Source: Candidatus Poribacteria bacterium
GTDB taxonomy: Bacteria; Poribacteria; WGA-4E; UBA9662
Reading direction: 5' to 3'
Assembly (NCBI GenBank): GCA_002699335.1
Contig: PACG01000097.1
Span: 174,094-188,771 of the forward strand
DNA: 14,678 nt
Under the pieces are notes generated by a model. It did not search any database and had not been told where the DNA came from. It was given only the letters and a program-made list of their open reading frames with translations. Below are positions 1 through 8,900 of this stretch, piece after piece. Numbering within the stretch: the stretch's first letter is position 1; each line of letters begins with the position of its first letter. Both the position numbers and the translations under genes were made by a program.

Positions 1-159
1 GTTGGAACCCGTAATACTGCGGAACTAGCACAAAATCTAGAGGGGGTAAACTATGCCATGCCATCCGATTTAGTCAGAAGGCTAGATCGGTTAACTTTAC
101 CCTTACTGCAAAAGTTGGGTGGGAATGCTGACTACTTCTGGGCTACACGGACAAAATAA
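1..159 (+). CDS. Aldo/keto reductase, C-terminal end (partial)
   Basis: Reading frame 1 is open from the window edge to TAA at 157-159 and gives 52 residues. The start VGTRNTAELAQNLEG matches the NADP(H)-binding segment of aldo/keto reductases (consensus like IPGxRxxxQxxENxxA). It is followed by a short helical tail with LGGNADYFW, a type of ending seen in bacterial sugar-type aldo/keto reductases. The family uses NAD(P)H to interconvert carbonyls and alcohols. The catalytic Asp-Tyr-Lys-His residues lie upstream of the window and cannot be checked. The next gene starts only 14 bases later on the same strand, so the two are probably co-transcribed. The substrate cannot be told. Confidence 0.72.
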   Translation, partial: VGTRNTAELAQNLEGVNYAMPSDLVRRLDRLTLPLLQKLGGNADYFWATRTK

Positions 160-173
160 GCATACTAACAGAT

Positions 174-2234
174 ATGAGTGGTTTCAAACCGGCGAATAGC
201 AACGAAACTTTCACCAATTCGATCGGCATGAAATTTAAGCCGGTTTCAGCTGGCACTTACACCAGGGGAGGTTGCCACACCCCACTACCGCCTGAACTGA
301 GCGAAGATAAACCGCACCTATTGAATGGTGACTTCGACGAGCATCCAGCCCATCAGGTGACGATTACTCAACCCTTTTATCTGGGTCTTTATCAGGTGAC
401 CAACATCGAATACGAATATTTTGCCCCTGACCACCGAAGTATAAGAGGAAAACTTGGGTTCTCCAACGATGACGACGAGGCTGTTGTTTTCGTCGATTGG
501 CATCAGGCGACAGCATTTTGTCGGTGGCTAGCGGAGAAGGAAAATATACCCTATCGCTTACCGACAGAGGCTGAGTGGGAATACGCTTGTCGAGCAGGCA
601 GTCAAACCCATTACCATACGGGTAACCAACTGCCGGACATTTCCCATAAGAATGTTCGTGAAAGTTGGTATCCAGACCCAGCCCGCAGTGATGGTGACTC
701 AGAGGTAGTCCCACTGACAGTCGGTCAGACTTTGGCTAACGAATGGGGCTTTTATGATATGCACGGCAATGTCGAAGAGTGGTGTTCAGATTGGTACGGC
801 CCCTATCAGGAAAAAGCACAAACAAACCCCGTTGGTTATGCTGAAGGCAACTATCGAGTCACAAGAGGCGGTAGTCATTCGACAAAACTTTACTACTTGC
901 GGTCGGCTAACCGTTCTGGAGCCGTGCCCGAAGACCAGCACTGGTTAATTGGTTTTCGGGTGGCTATCGGCGAATTTCCGTCCACGGAACCACGGGTTAT
1001 CTCTAAGCTTCCACTCTGGGCCACCGCTGTTAAACAGGAAGCCGTGAAGGGCGAAAGACAAGATTTTGACCCCGAACGACCCTACTTTGCTAGCCCAAAA
1101 AAGTACGTCCAAATCCCTGAGGGATCGATAGGTCCTCTGTTCTCCAACCATAACCATGTACCAGCTATCGTTTCTTGTCCTAACGGAGATCTGTTGGCGA
1201 TTTGGTACAGTTGTGTTTCCGAACGGGGCCGAGAACTAAACGTAGTGGGTAGCCGTTTGCGATTCGGCCAACAGGAGTGGGAACCAGCTGAAACCTTCTG
1301 GGGGGTGCCGGATCGAAATAACCACGCTTCTGCCCTTTGGTGTGATGAAGTGGGTAAGATTTACCATTTCAATGGCCTTTCGGTCGCTGCAACCTGGGGA
1401 CCATTAGCAATGGTAATGCGAACTTCAGAAGATAATGGTGCTACCTGGTCAAGGCCAAAGCTAGTGCATCCGGAACATACCCTGCGGCACATGCCGATTG
1501 AGTCTGTTTTTCGGGCTCAGGACGAGTCGATTGTTTTAGTCTGTGACGCAGTGACAGGCGGCAATGGTGGCACGGCACTGCACATCAGTCGTGACAACGG
1601 CCAAACTTGGGTTGATCCGGGTGAAGGCCAGCTAACACCAACTTTCGAAACTGGTCAGAGGGGAAACTGGATTGCTGGTATCCACGCCTCAGTTGTACAG
1701 CTGACAGACGATCGACTGATGGCGTTTGGGCGAGGTGATACTATTGAAGGGAAAATGCCGATGAGCATTTCTGAGGATATGGGTCAGACGTGGAGTTATC
1801 AACCCAGCCAATTTCCGGTCGTTTCTGGTGGTCAACGGTGTGTCTTACTCAGGTTGAAAGAAGGCCCAATCTTTTTGGCCTCTTTTACGGGCGATCGCAA
1901 AGATCCAGCACCGATGTTAATCACCGATGCCTCTGGTCAAGAGCGAGAGGTTCGCGGCATGTTTGCGGCTCTTTCCTTAGACGAAGGTCAAACATGGCCG
2001 CATATTCGACTGATTAGCGACGATGGATCAGGCAGAGAAATCGAAACAATGGATGGTCGGCTCTTCACTATGAGCTTGGACAGCGCAGAGCCAGGTGGTT
2101 ATCTCTCCGTTTGCCAATCAGCGGATAACTTGATCCACTTGATTACCAGCCAACAACACTACGCCTTCAATTTGGCCTGGCTCACGACACCCGGTCCATC
2201 TAGATCGGAGGTTCACCCATGTCATTCCCATTAA
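174..2234 (+). CDS. FGE/SUMF1-like domain fused to Asp-box (BNR) beta-propeller
   Basis: A 686-residue protein in two parts. Residues about 12-266 form a formylglycine-generating-enzyme/SUMF1-type fold, with HPAHQVTITQPFYLGLYQVTN (51-77 region), VDWHQATAFCRWLA (107-120), YRLPTEAEWEYACRAG (127-142), MHGNVEEWCSDWYG (196-209), RVTRGGSHS (228-236) and IGFRVA (259-264). The paired active-site cysteines of true FGE, expected soon after RGGS, are absent (SHSTKLYYLRSANR), so sulfatase-activating activity is unlikely. Residues about 300-675 resemble a sialidase-type six-bladed propeller with four Asp boxes: SEDNGATW (418-425), SRDNGQTW (472-479), SEDMGQTW (533-540) and SLDEGQTW (601-608). The sialidase FRIP motif is not visible; HVPAIV (328-333) stands where it might be. 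There is no signal peptide and no good Shine-Dalgarno before ATG 174. The gene lies between an aldo/keto reductase and an NAL-type aldolase, which suggests sugar-acid metabolism. Function as a hydrolase is unproven. Confidence 0.85.
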   Translation: MSGFKPANSNETFTNSIGMKFKPVSAGTYTRGGCHTPLPPELSEDKPHLLNGDFDEHPAHQVTITQPFYLGLYQVTNIEYEYFAPDHRSIRGKLGFSNDDDEAVVFVDWHQATAFCRWLAEKENIPYRLPTEAEWEYACRAGSQTHYHTGNQLPDISHKNVRESWYPDPARSDGDSEVVPLTVGQTLANEWGFYDMHGNVEEWCSDWYGPYQEKAQTNPVGYAEGNYRVTRGGSHSTKLYYLRSANRSGAVPEDQHWLIGFRVAIGEFPSTEPRVISKLPLWATAVKQEAVKGERQDFDPERPYFASPKKYVQIPEGSIGPLFSNHNHVPAIVSCPNGDLLAIWYSCVSERGRELNVVGSRLRFGQQEWEPAETFWGVPDRNNHASALWCDEVGKIYHFNGLSVAATWGPLAMVMRTSEDNGATWSRPKLVHPEHTLRHMPIESVFRAQDESIVLVCDAVTGGNGGTALHISRDNGQTWVDPGEGQLTPTFETGQRGNWIAGIHASVVQLTDDRLMAFGRGDTIEGKMPMSISEDMGQTWSYQPSQFPVVSGGQRCVLLRLKEGPIFLASFTGDRKDPAPMLITDASGQEREVRGMFAALSLDEGQTWPHIRLISDDGSGREIETMDGRLFTMSLDSAEPGGYLSVCQSADNLIHLITSQQHYAFNLAWLTTPGPSRSEVHPCHSH
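2207..2211 (+). promoter_or_regulatory. Ribosome binding site inside the upstream gene
   Basis: GGAGG lies 7 bases before ATG 2219 and inside the last codons of the FGE-like/propeller gene. It fixes the aldolase start and makes the 16-base gene overlap credible. Translational coupling of the two genes is likely. Confidence 0.75.
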
Positions 2235-3115
2235 CCCACGGCAGCGTGCCGCCGATGGTAACTCCGATGACCGAAGACGCCGCTTCGATTGACCACAACG
2301 GCATTACCGCCCTCGTCGAATGGCATATCGAGGCTGGTACGACTGGCCTGTTCGTTGTTTGCTCGACCGGTGAGATGTTCACTCTGAGCCAAGACGAGAT
2401 GGTCGAGACCGTAGAGGTCGCCGTGGTTTCCGCTGACGATAGGATCCCGATCGTCGGAGGTCTGCCCTTCCCGGACGTCGAACGCAAGGTCGAGGTTGCT
2501 AAGAGATACGAAGCGGTGGGGGCTGCCGGCGGAGTTGCGCTCCTGCCGTTCGAAAGCCCTTCTGACGATGACACTATATATGAGCATTACGCTCGACTGG
2601 CAGACAAAGTGAAGATTCCCTTGCTCATCTACGAACACCCTAGATGGCAGTCGACTCATCTCTTGACGCCTGCGCTGGTCAGCAGGTTAGCCGCCACCGG
2701 GCGATACTTCGGGATGAAGGACTGCACAGGCGACCTGCCGCGACTGACGGCCATGGCCGATGCAGGCAAAGGGCAGTTCGGGGTAATGCAAGCCGTTCAG
2801 GAGCAACTGCTAACAGCGTTGGCGTGTGGATCAACCGGGGCGTGCGCCACGGCGAGTAACGCCTATCCTCACTTATACCGTAGGCTGTACGACACGTTCC
2901 AGGCCGGTGATATCCAGAAGGCATATGAGCTGCAGGGCACTATGCAAATCTTGCTCGACATGTACAATGCGTCTGGTGGCCCCAAGCACGTGCTAAATGG
3001 GCTTGGCCTGCCGATTAATATTGCGGCGCGATACACGCCAAAGATCACCGAGGAACAGGCCCGAGTGACAGATATACTCGCGGCGTTCGTAAAAGAAGAG
3101 CTTGCCGGGCTCTGA
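2219..3115 (+). CDS. DapA/N-acetylneuraminate lyase family aldolase
   Basis: A 298-residue protein, the usual length for the DHDPS/NAL class I aldolase family (TIM barrel, cytoplasmic). Visible landmarks are GSVPPMVTPMTEDA (8-21, the family's opening strand), CSTGEMFTLSQDE (48-60, equivalent to the GSTGE or GTTGE carboxylate-binding loop), Tyr138 in PLLIYEHP, and the Schiff-base Lys167 in FGMKDCTGD. The STGE form is closer to N-acetylneuraminate lyase than to DHDPS (TTGE). With the propeller gene upstream it could cleave or form a 2-keto acid sugar, but the family also contains KDG aldolases and related enzymes, so no substrate is assigned. ATG 2219 has a strong GGAGG. Base use differs from its neighbours: 2701-2760 counts about 65% GC and 2521-2580 about 58%, against 50% for 1381-1440 in the upstream gene. 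Confidence 0.9.
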   Translation: MSFPLTHGSVPPMVTPMTEDAASIDHNGITALVEWHIEAGTTGLFVVCSTGEMFTLSQDEMVETVEVAVVSADDRIPIVGGLPFPDVERKVEVAKRYEAVGAAGGVALLPFESPSDDDTIYEHYARLADKVKIPLLIYEHPRWQSTHLLTPALVSRLAATGRYFGMKDCTGDLPRLTAMADAGKGQFGVMQAVQEQLLTALACGSTGACATASNAYPHLYRRLYDTFQAGDIQKAYELQGTMQILLDMYNASGGPKHVLNGLGLPINIAARYTPKITEEQARVTDILAAFVKEELAGL

Positions 3116-3667
3116 ACGGTAGAGATTGCCAACCGGTACGGTACAAACAGCATCCTCTCCAACTCTCAGATACCGGAGCGTGCCGAATTACGTACTACGA
3201 ACTGCCTTTTATGATAAGGATGTGTTCTACTTAGAGGTGTTCATACGTCCTCTTCTCGAAAATTGATCGGAAACGCTAAACGAACACCGAAAATTGGCCA
3301 TTAACTTACCTAACCGCGTGGATTACCTGTGTCCCCAAATATCTTCAAAAATGTGGATACGCCCAGGGCAATTCTTCGCTAGAGTTATGGTGCGACCCGG
3401 TCCAAGACCCGATTGGTAAACGGAGCGCCACAAGATTGCTGTCGATAAATCTCAGAATGCAGGTATCTATATCTATGCAATACAAAACCGGATAACCAGA
3501 TTCATTGACTGAGTAGAACTATTTACGTGTTGTAGAGGACAAGAAACGGAAAGTTGGGTTCTGAGGGCGGTTAGTGGGCCAGCGGACTTGAATCAGATGC
3601 CAAATGGCAATAACTAATTATGGAAACAATAACAACCCCTAGAAAAGAACTCCGTTAATTTGTTATC

Positions 3668-3696
3668 TTGACATCACACAGACGCCCCAATAGGTT
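3668..3696 (+). promoter_or_regulatory. Candidate sigma70-type promoter upstream of the sulfatase
   Basis: A perfect TTGACA (3668-3673) is followed, after exactly 17 bases, by TAGGTT (3691-3696), which matches TATAAT at three of six positions. This would start a transcript near 3703 with a leader of about 170 bases before ATG 3877. The -35 box and spacing are good; the weak -10 keeps this a candidate. Confidence 0.4.
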
Positions 3697-3707
3697 AATT
3701 TACTTGA

Positions 3708-3734
3708 TTAACAGTCAATATTACTGTCAGTTAA
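3708..3734. repeat. Imperfect dyad downstream of the candidate promoter
   Basis: TTAACAGTCA (3708-3717) and TGTCAGTTAA (3725-3734) pair at 8 of 10 positions around an AT-rich centre. The dyad sits just after the predicted transcription start, where a repressor operator would lie. No T-run follows it, so it is not a terminator. Binding is inference only. Confidence 0.35.
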
Positions 3735-3876
3735 GTCGGTTTGGCTCTAGCCCATTCTATCACAGAATTGGTGAGGGATTTGATTCCTGTGTCCAAATCT
3801 ATTTCGGTACATAGCATTGAGTATGGAGGGGCATTGCTTCTTGTCGCTATAGTAAAAATTGCTTTCGGGCTATAGA

Positions 3877-5292
3877 ATGATGAAAAAGCCAAACGTCATA
3901 TTTATTCTGATTGACGACATGGGATGGAAGGATCTTAGCTGTTGTGGCAGTGAATTCTATGAAACGCCCAACATTGATCGGCTATCGACTTCAGGGATGC
4001 GATTTTCCGATGCTTATGCTTCATGCCCGGTGTGTAGCCCCACACGCGCGAGCGTTTTAACTGGTAAATACCCAGCCACTGTGGGCGTCACAAACTTTAT
4101 CGATTGGGCTGGGAAAGCCCATCCATCCCGAGGTCGTCTCATTGACGCCCCCTATCTTAAGCATCTGCCCTCATCTGAGTATTCATTAGCTCAAGCACTC
4201 AGAGACCAAGGTTATGCAACTTGGCATGTTGGTAAGTGGCACCTCGGGGGAATCGATTCTCTCCCCGAGGATCACGGGTTCGATGTCAATATCGGTGGGT
4301 GTGAGGTAGGTGCTCCCTACGGTGGTGGTTACTTCAGTCCGTGGACAATTCCAGCCCTGAAGGGTGTCGATGTTCCCGAAGGTACTTACCTGACCGACTA
4401 TTTGACAGACTGCGTAGTTGACCTGATTCGTGGTAAGGACTCATCCCCCTTTTTCCTCAATCTGTGGTACTACAGTGTTCATGAGCCTGTAGAGGCCAAG
4501 CCAGAGAAAATACGGAAGTACGAGGAAAAAGCTGTAGCTATGGGCTTAGACCAGCAAACAGCGTTTGAGCCGGGCGAACATTACCCCAGTGAACATCAAC
4601 GTGATAAGCGAGTTCGTCGTCGTCTTATCCAATCTGATCCTGTATATGCCGCGATGATCGAGAGCTTGGATGAAAACATTGGGCGGGTATTAGATGCTCT
4701 AGCGGAATCAGGTGAAGCAGATAACACGATCATAATTTTCACTTCGGACAATGGTGGGTTGACTACTGCGGAGAGCTCGCCCACTTGCAATGCCCCTTTA
4801 TCAGAAGGAAAAGGTTGGATGTACGAGGGCGGCACAAGAGTACCGTTGATTATCGGTTGGTCGGATCTTTCGGAGGTAGGAAGTGTGTGCGAGGTGCCCG
4901 TGACCACACCTGATTTCTATCCGACTATTCTAGAGATGATCGGTCTGCCCTCTGTTCCGTACCAGCATAGTGATGGCGTCAGCTTTGCACCTCTGTTGGT
5001 TGGTAAGAAAGAATTGCAGAGAAGGGCAATTTTTTGGCACTATCCCCACTATGGCAACCAAGGGGGTAGGCCAGGTTCGTCCATAAGAATTGGGAAATAC
5101 AAGCTGATTGAATTTTTTGAAGACAGCCAAATCGAATTGTATGATTTAGAGAATGACCCCTCCGAGAGAAATGACATTTCGGGTGAAGAACTAGGTCTCG
5201 CCAGAGACATGAGAGAACTCTTGACGGAATGGCGACAGCAAGCTGAGGCAAAGATTCCCCAACCGAACCCGGATTGGATCGGTGTGCACTGA
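3877..5292 (+). CDS. Type I sulfatase (arylsulfatase-like)
   Basis: A 471-residue alkaline-phosphatase-superfamily sulfatase that hydrolyses sulfate esters. Numbered from ATG 3877: the metal-binding pair is Asp13-Asp14 in ILIDDMGW; the maturation motif CSPTRASVLTG has Cys53, to be converted to formylglycine; GKWHLG gives Lys120 and His122; His202 lies in YYSVHEP; Asp291-Asn292 lie in TSDNGG; Lys312 lies in SEGKGWMYEGGTRVP. The set of active-site residues looks complete. The frame can be opened at TTG 3859, but ATG 3877 or 3880 fits better because the conserved KPNVIFIL strand begins right after it. A stop at 3853-3855 rules out any longer N-terminus, so there is no signal peptide and the enzyme should stay in the cytoplasm unless exported otherwise. 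No good Shine-Dalgarno is visible. The substrate (sulfated polysaccharide or small molecule) is unknown. An active FGE or anSME must be supplied from elsewhere. Confidence 0.93.
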   Translation: MMKKPNVIFILIDDMGWKDLSCCGSEFYETPNIDRLSTSGMRFSDAYASCPVCSPTRASVLTGKYPATVGVTNFIDWAGKAHPSRGRLIDAPYLKHLPSSEYSLAQALRDQGYATWHVGKWHLGGIDSLPEDHGFDVNIGGCEVGAPYGGGYFSPWTIPALKGVDVPEGTYLTDYLTDCVVDLIRGKDSSPFFLNLWYYSVHEPVEAKPEKIRKYEEKAVAMGLDQQTAFEPGEHYPSEHQRDKRVRRRLIQSDPVYAAMIESLDENIGRVLDALAESGEADNTIIIFTSDNGGLTTAESSPTCNAPLSEGKGWMYEGGTRVPLIIGWSDLSEVGSVCEVPVTTPDFYPTILEMIGLPSVPYQHSDGVSFAPLLVGKKELQRRAIFWHYPHYGNQGGRPGSSIRIGKYKLIEFFEDSQIELYDLENDPSERNDISGEELGLARDMRELLTEWRQQAEAKIPQPNPDWIGVH

Positions 5293-5982
5293 ACTTAACC
5301 GCCTCACGGTTGGAATTGGCTCTTGCCCAACAGAACATAGTTATCTGTCAAGCAACGTTAGATAACCTGGGCCAATTTCGAGATCAAGGTGAAGAACATG
5401 CCGGCTAGCCACCTTCAACCCCTAGCTGTTACCAAGGCTTGGCACTGGACAGAACTAGGTAAGTCAATCATCAATTGCGCCACTTGATTCCTCTTTCAGT
5501 TTCCAATGACGATCACTAAGCCATCACCCGGGGAGATTCCCAGAGTGAGTTGGGTATCAACCCTCGGACGCTCCTCAACGTGTTGGAGCCCTTCTGTCAT
5601 AATTTTGAAGATCTTTATCCGAGTTACAGTAGTGAGTCAAACCTGAGTTTCCTGTATAATCGAGGTATAACATGCCATCAAGAAATCGTCTGCCACAATT
5701 ATGGTCGTAATGACATCGGAAAAACTGCTTTTTACGTTCTGAGGTCCAACGTTATCGTTGCCACAATGTGGAATGTGCAAGTAAACGTTTTATGTTGAGT
5801 CACCGCTACAAGGCTTGCCCACCTACAATTAAGGATCCAATTGACGATTCTAGTCAAGATAGTATCCGCACTGATGGCCTAGACTTAATCAAGAGAAAAG
5901 CCTAGGCTGAATATTCGCCTGGGAAAAATCGGACGATTGGACAGCTATTGTTTCCCAGACCCTTACGTTGAACTCACATTAT
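5293..5982. other. Intergenic stretch between convergent genes
   Basis: About 690 bases between the 3' ends of the sulfatase (+) and the large surface protein (-). The only ORF of any length (TTG 5550 to 5798, +) has no ribosome binding site and a composition unlike a protein, so it is not called. Neither gene is followed by a clear hairpin with a T-run. A 5-bp stem AACCG/CGGTT sits at 5297-5311 directly after the sulfatase stop but lacks the T tract. Confidence 0.6.
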
Positions 5983-8900
5983 CTACTTCAGAATGACCAT
6001 TCGTTTGGCCTGGTGAAAGGTCCCAGTGTCAATAGCATAATAGTAGATACCACTGGTTACTGTCTCACCCATCGTATTTTTGCCGTTCCAGTAAGCGGCA
6101 CGACTTGGATTTGCATAAATACCAGCCGTCTTAAGCCCCAGGCCGACCGTTCTGACCCATTCGCCGGTAGCCGTATAAATATGGATATTGACCACCGATT
6201 CCTCCGAAATTTGAAACGGCATCCAAGTTTCCGGATTGAATGGATTGGGGTAATTTTGCCAGAGTTCGGTCTGTTGAGGTTGAATTATCGCTTCCAGATC
6301 AAGATCAATCGTTAACAGATCTCGATAAACCACACTATCTCCTGGAGTTGTGACTAAGTGCAGACCTGAGATCAGTAACTGAGTTCGATCTTGGTAAGAG
6401 GATCGTTCAACATCAATCGAGAGCAAAACAACCTGACGGCCGTAACTGCGAAAATCAGCTTCGGCAACAACTGGTAAAGCCACACCAGCAATTCGCTGAC
6501 GGTTGTTTTCGGCGACTGAAAGGTGCCAAAAACTGTTGGTCGATAAACAGTTGCCTTTCTGGGCCGACAGTAGGCGAACACTGGGTGATCGCAAACTGAG
6601 GTCAAATTGAATTCCTTTTGCTGGTACGTTGTTCTCAAGTTCGAGGGCGATGTCGATCTGATTCTGGTGACGTGAAACGATGACAGGGCGAAGCCCAACA
6701 TCGGGTGAGAGCAGAACCTGCGAAGGTATCCGTTCATACCTCTGCTTTTGTGGTGCTGCATTAGGATCAAGTTTCGCTAGTTCGCCTTCATTCGGCTCTA
6801 GCGATTCTCCGAAACGTGTCGCTACCGCCGTCAAGTCAAAGATGTCGATTTGACCATCCATATTGACATCAGCGGAAGCCAGTTCCTCCAGCGCGTCGAT
6901 ATCCTCGGTTTCATCTACACTTTGACCGAAGTATTTGGCTACCAGCACCAAATCGAAAATATTGATCGCACCGTCCATTACCACGTCAACCACTTCAATC
7001 TCAATCGGTGGCAACGCTGATTTTTCCGATGCCTCTGCCAACTGATCATCGGTCTCCCATGCCCCACCATCAAAGGTTGGAACCGGTATTTTGATAGTGA
7101 AGTTGACCTGTTGTAGACTTTGACCTTCTTTAACTTCTACTTGACGCAGATGTGAATCGTCTGCATCAAAGCCGAATCCAACCTCTACCTGTCCTGTGCC
7201 CACCGGCGCAGGCAGGCGGTATTGTCCTTGCTGCTCTGTGTGGGTAGAAATCCGATGTTCCTTATCTTCCATTTGCAGAAAAACCGGGAAGTAGAGTAGA
7301 GGGTTGCCGGAGGGATCAACGACTTGACCAAAGATCCACTGATTGACTTCAACTGATACGATGTGGATCGTTTCCGGTGCCTCGGCGGGTGAGCGACTGA
7401 TATTACCCGCTGTGTCAATGGCCTCGATAATGTATTGAACCTGGTTTACCTGAGCGTTAAGTGGTGGTAAGTACATTGATAAGTCTATACGATAGATTTG
7501 TCCGTCAGCACTGGACATCGGAATTTGATCAAAGTAGCCATCAGGTCGCCATAACTCCAACTCACTTTCCAGGTCAACCTCGCCCCCGATCCCAATCCCG
7601 CTCAGGGGAATATCGACTTCATCCTGCTGGCGGAACTGGCGTTGGTCATCCAACTTTTCAGCAGCAAATTCCAACCCAAGCTCTACCTCTTCAAAATCAG
7701 CATCGGCTGCCAAATCGTCGAGATTAAAAAAGGGATCGTCTTTGGCTTCTACCTCTAACGGACCGACTAGACGGGCATCATCTCCATGATCCATCGATTC
7801 AGGTTCTTCTTCAACCCCAATCGAATCAACAATCATTTTCTCTGTCCCCGAGTAGAAGATTCGTAGGTAGACGCCAGCCAACTGTAAATTGTCGGTGACT
7901 GTTGCCTCCAGTATCATTTGATGGTCAAAATTGTAGCTTTTTTCAGCTTGGTGAACGATGACTGGCTTTTCTGTATCTTCTATCAACACAATGTCCAGTG
8001 GATATTCGCCTTCTGCTTCGACGACTAAAGGGGCAATTTTCTTCATTAGCGCCTGGCCTTTTTGGGTACGAACGTTGACGTGCCAGGTGCCCGAACTAAC
8101 GTAAATCTGGAATTTTCCCTGCTCGTCGCTAACAGCTTGCCTGAACATTGGGAGGTAGGGGGCGATAAAGTCCAGATCTTCCAGTTCTACTCCGTCTGGC
8201 GGTAGGTCCATTGCAGGTGGACCCGGTTGGACGTCAAATCGGTCGGCTGATTCCGGTTGAAGCTCGATCGCAACATCAGGAATCGGTTGTCCGGTAGTAT
8301 CGGTGACTCGGCCCACTACTCGATAAGGTGGTGGTTTTAAGGTAACCGTATGGGGCTTGGATTCGGCCAGATTGCCAACCGTGTCAACAGCGTGAATCTG
8401 GTAGGTGAATGTTTCCAGCATTAAATGTCCGGGTACGGTAAAAGTCCACATTTGGCCATCGGGAAAACTATCGGCCCAAATACGACCACGCTGATCTGAT
8501 GGAAACTCAAGGTAAGCGTGCACATAGCCTTTCACATTATCAGTGATTTCTGCTCGAATAACGGTGTTGTCACCGATAAACTGTCCTTCGACTTGCGTCT
8601 TGGGATCGTGCACTATTTTTGGCAATTCGGTATCGGTTTCTAGGATAAAGTCTATACTGTCGATAACCTTCTGTCCGCTCTTGTCGGGTACTTCCACCAT
8701 CACACTATCTGGTTGCAAAACGTAGAACGGCGACTCCAGTTCAACAAAAATCCGCCACAGTCCTGCCACGGGCAGATGTAGTAGGTAGGTTCCGTCGGCT
8801 TTCGATTCAGTAACGGCTTCACTTCTCTCAAAATCTTGCCGGTCGTCACTTCTATCAAGGGAGGCAAAAATGTTGGCTTTGGGTATAACCTGGCCGGAGA

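Larger units (their letters stand above)
3116..3876. other. Intergenic stretch with no convincing gene
   Basis: About 760 bases between the aldolase and the sulfatase are interrupted by stops in all frames, and no protein family is recognised. A candidate promoter and an imperfect dyad lie in the right-hand part and are listed separately. A short stretch near 3457-3480 (NAGIYIYAI in one frame) faintly resembles the SGIYYYAI of the C-terminal sorting domain in the large gene downstream. It is too short to call a relic. The GC-rich composition of the aldolase does not continue here. Confidence 0.6.

Noticed and set aside
174..2234. Calling the first full gene a sulfatase-maturing FGE or an exo-sialidase
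   Set aside because: The FGE cysteine pair and the sialidase FRIP motif are not visible, so only fold-level names are supported.
3440..3511. Relic of a C-terminal sorting domain (NAGIYIYAI in one frame)
   Set aside because: Only about nine residues resemble the motif, and the spacing to any upstream WDG-type motif does not fit.
3834..3875. A 13-codon leader peptide (TTG start, LLLVAIVKIAFGL) ending just before the sulfatase ATG 3877
   Set aside because: The GGAGGGG in front is only two bases from the TTG, too close for normal initiation, and there is no other support.
5297..5311. Hairpin AACCG-CCTCA-CGGTT as a terminator for the sulfatase
   Set aside because: The stem is only 5 bp and no T-run follows.
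3741..5329. Near-identical 14-mers TTGGCTCT(A/T)GCCCA on both sides of the sulfatase gene (3741-3754 and 5316-5329)
   Set aside because: Many 13-of-14 matches are expected by chance in a window of this size, and nothing else about the flanks suggests a mobile unit.
5550..5798. An 82-codon plus-strand ORF between the convergent genes
   Set aside because: It begins at TTG, has no ribosome binding site, shows no family resemblance and has no protein-like pattern.
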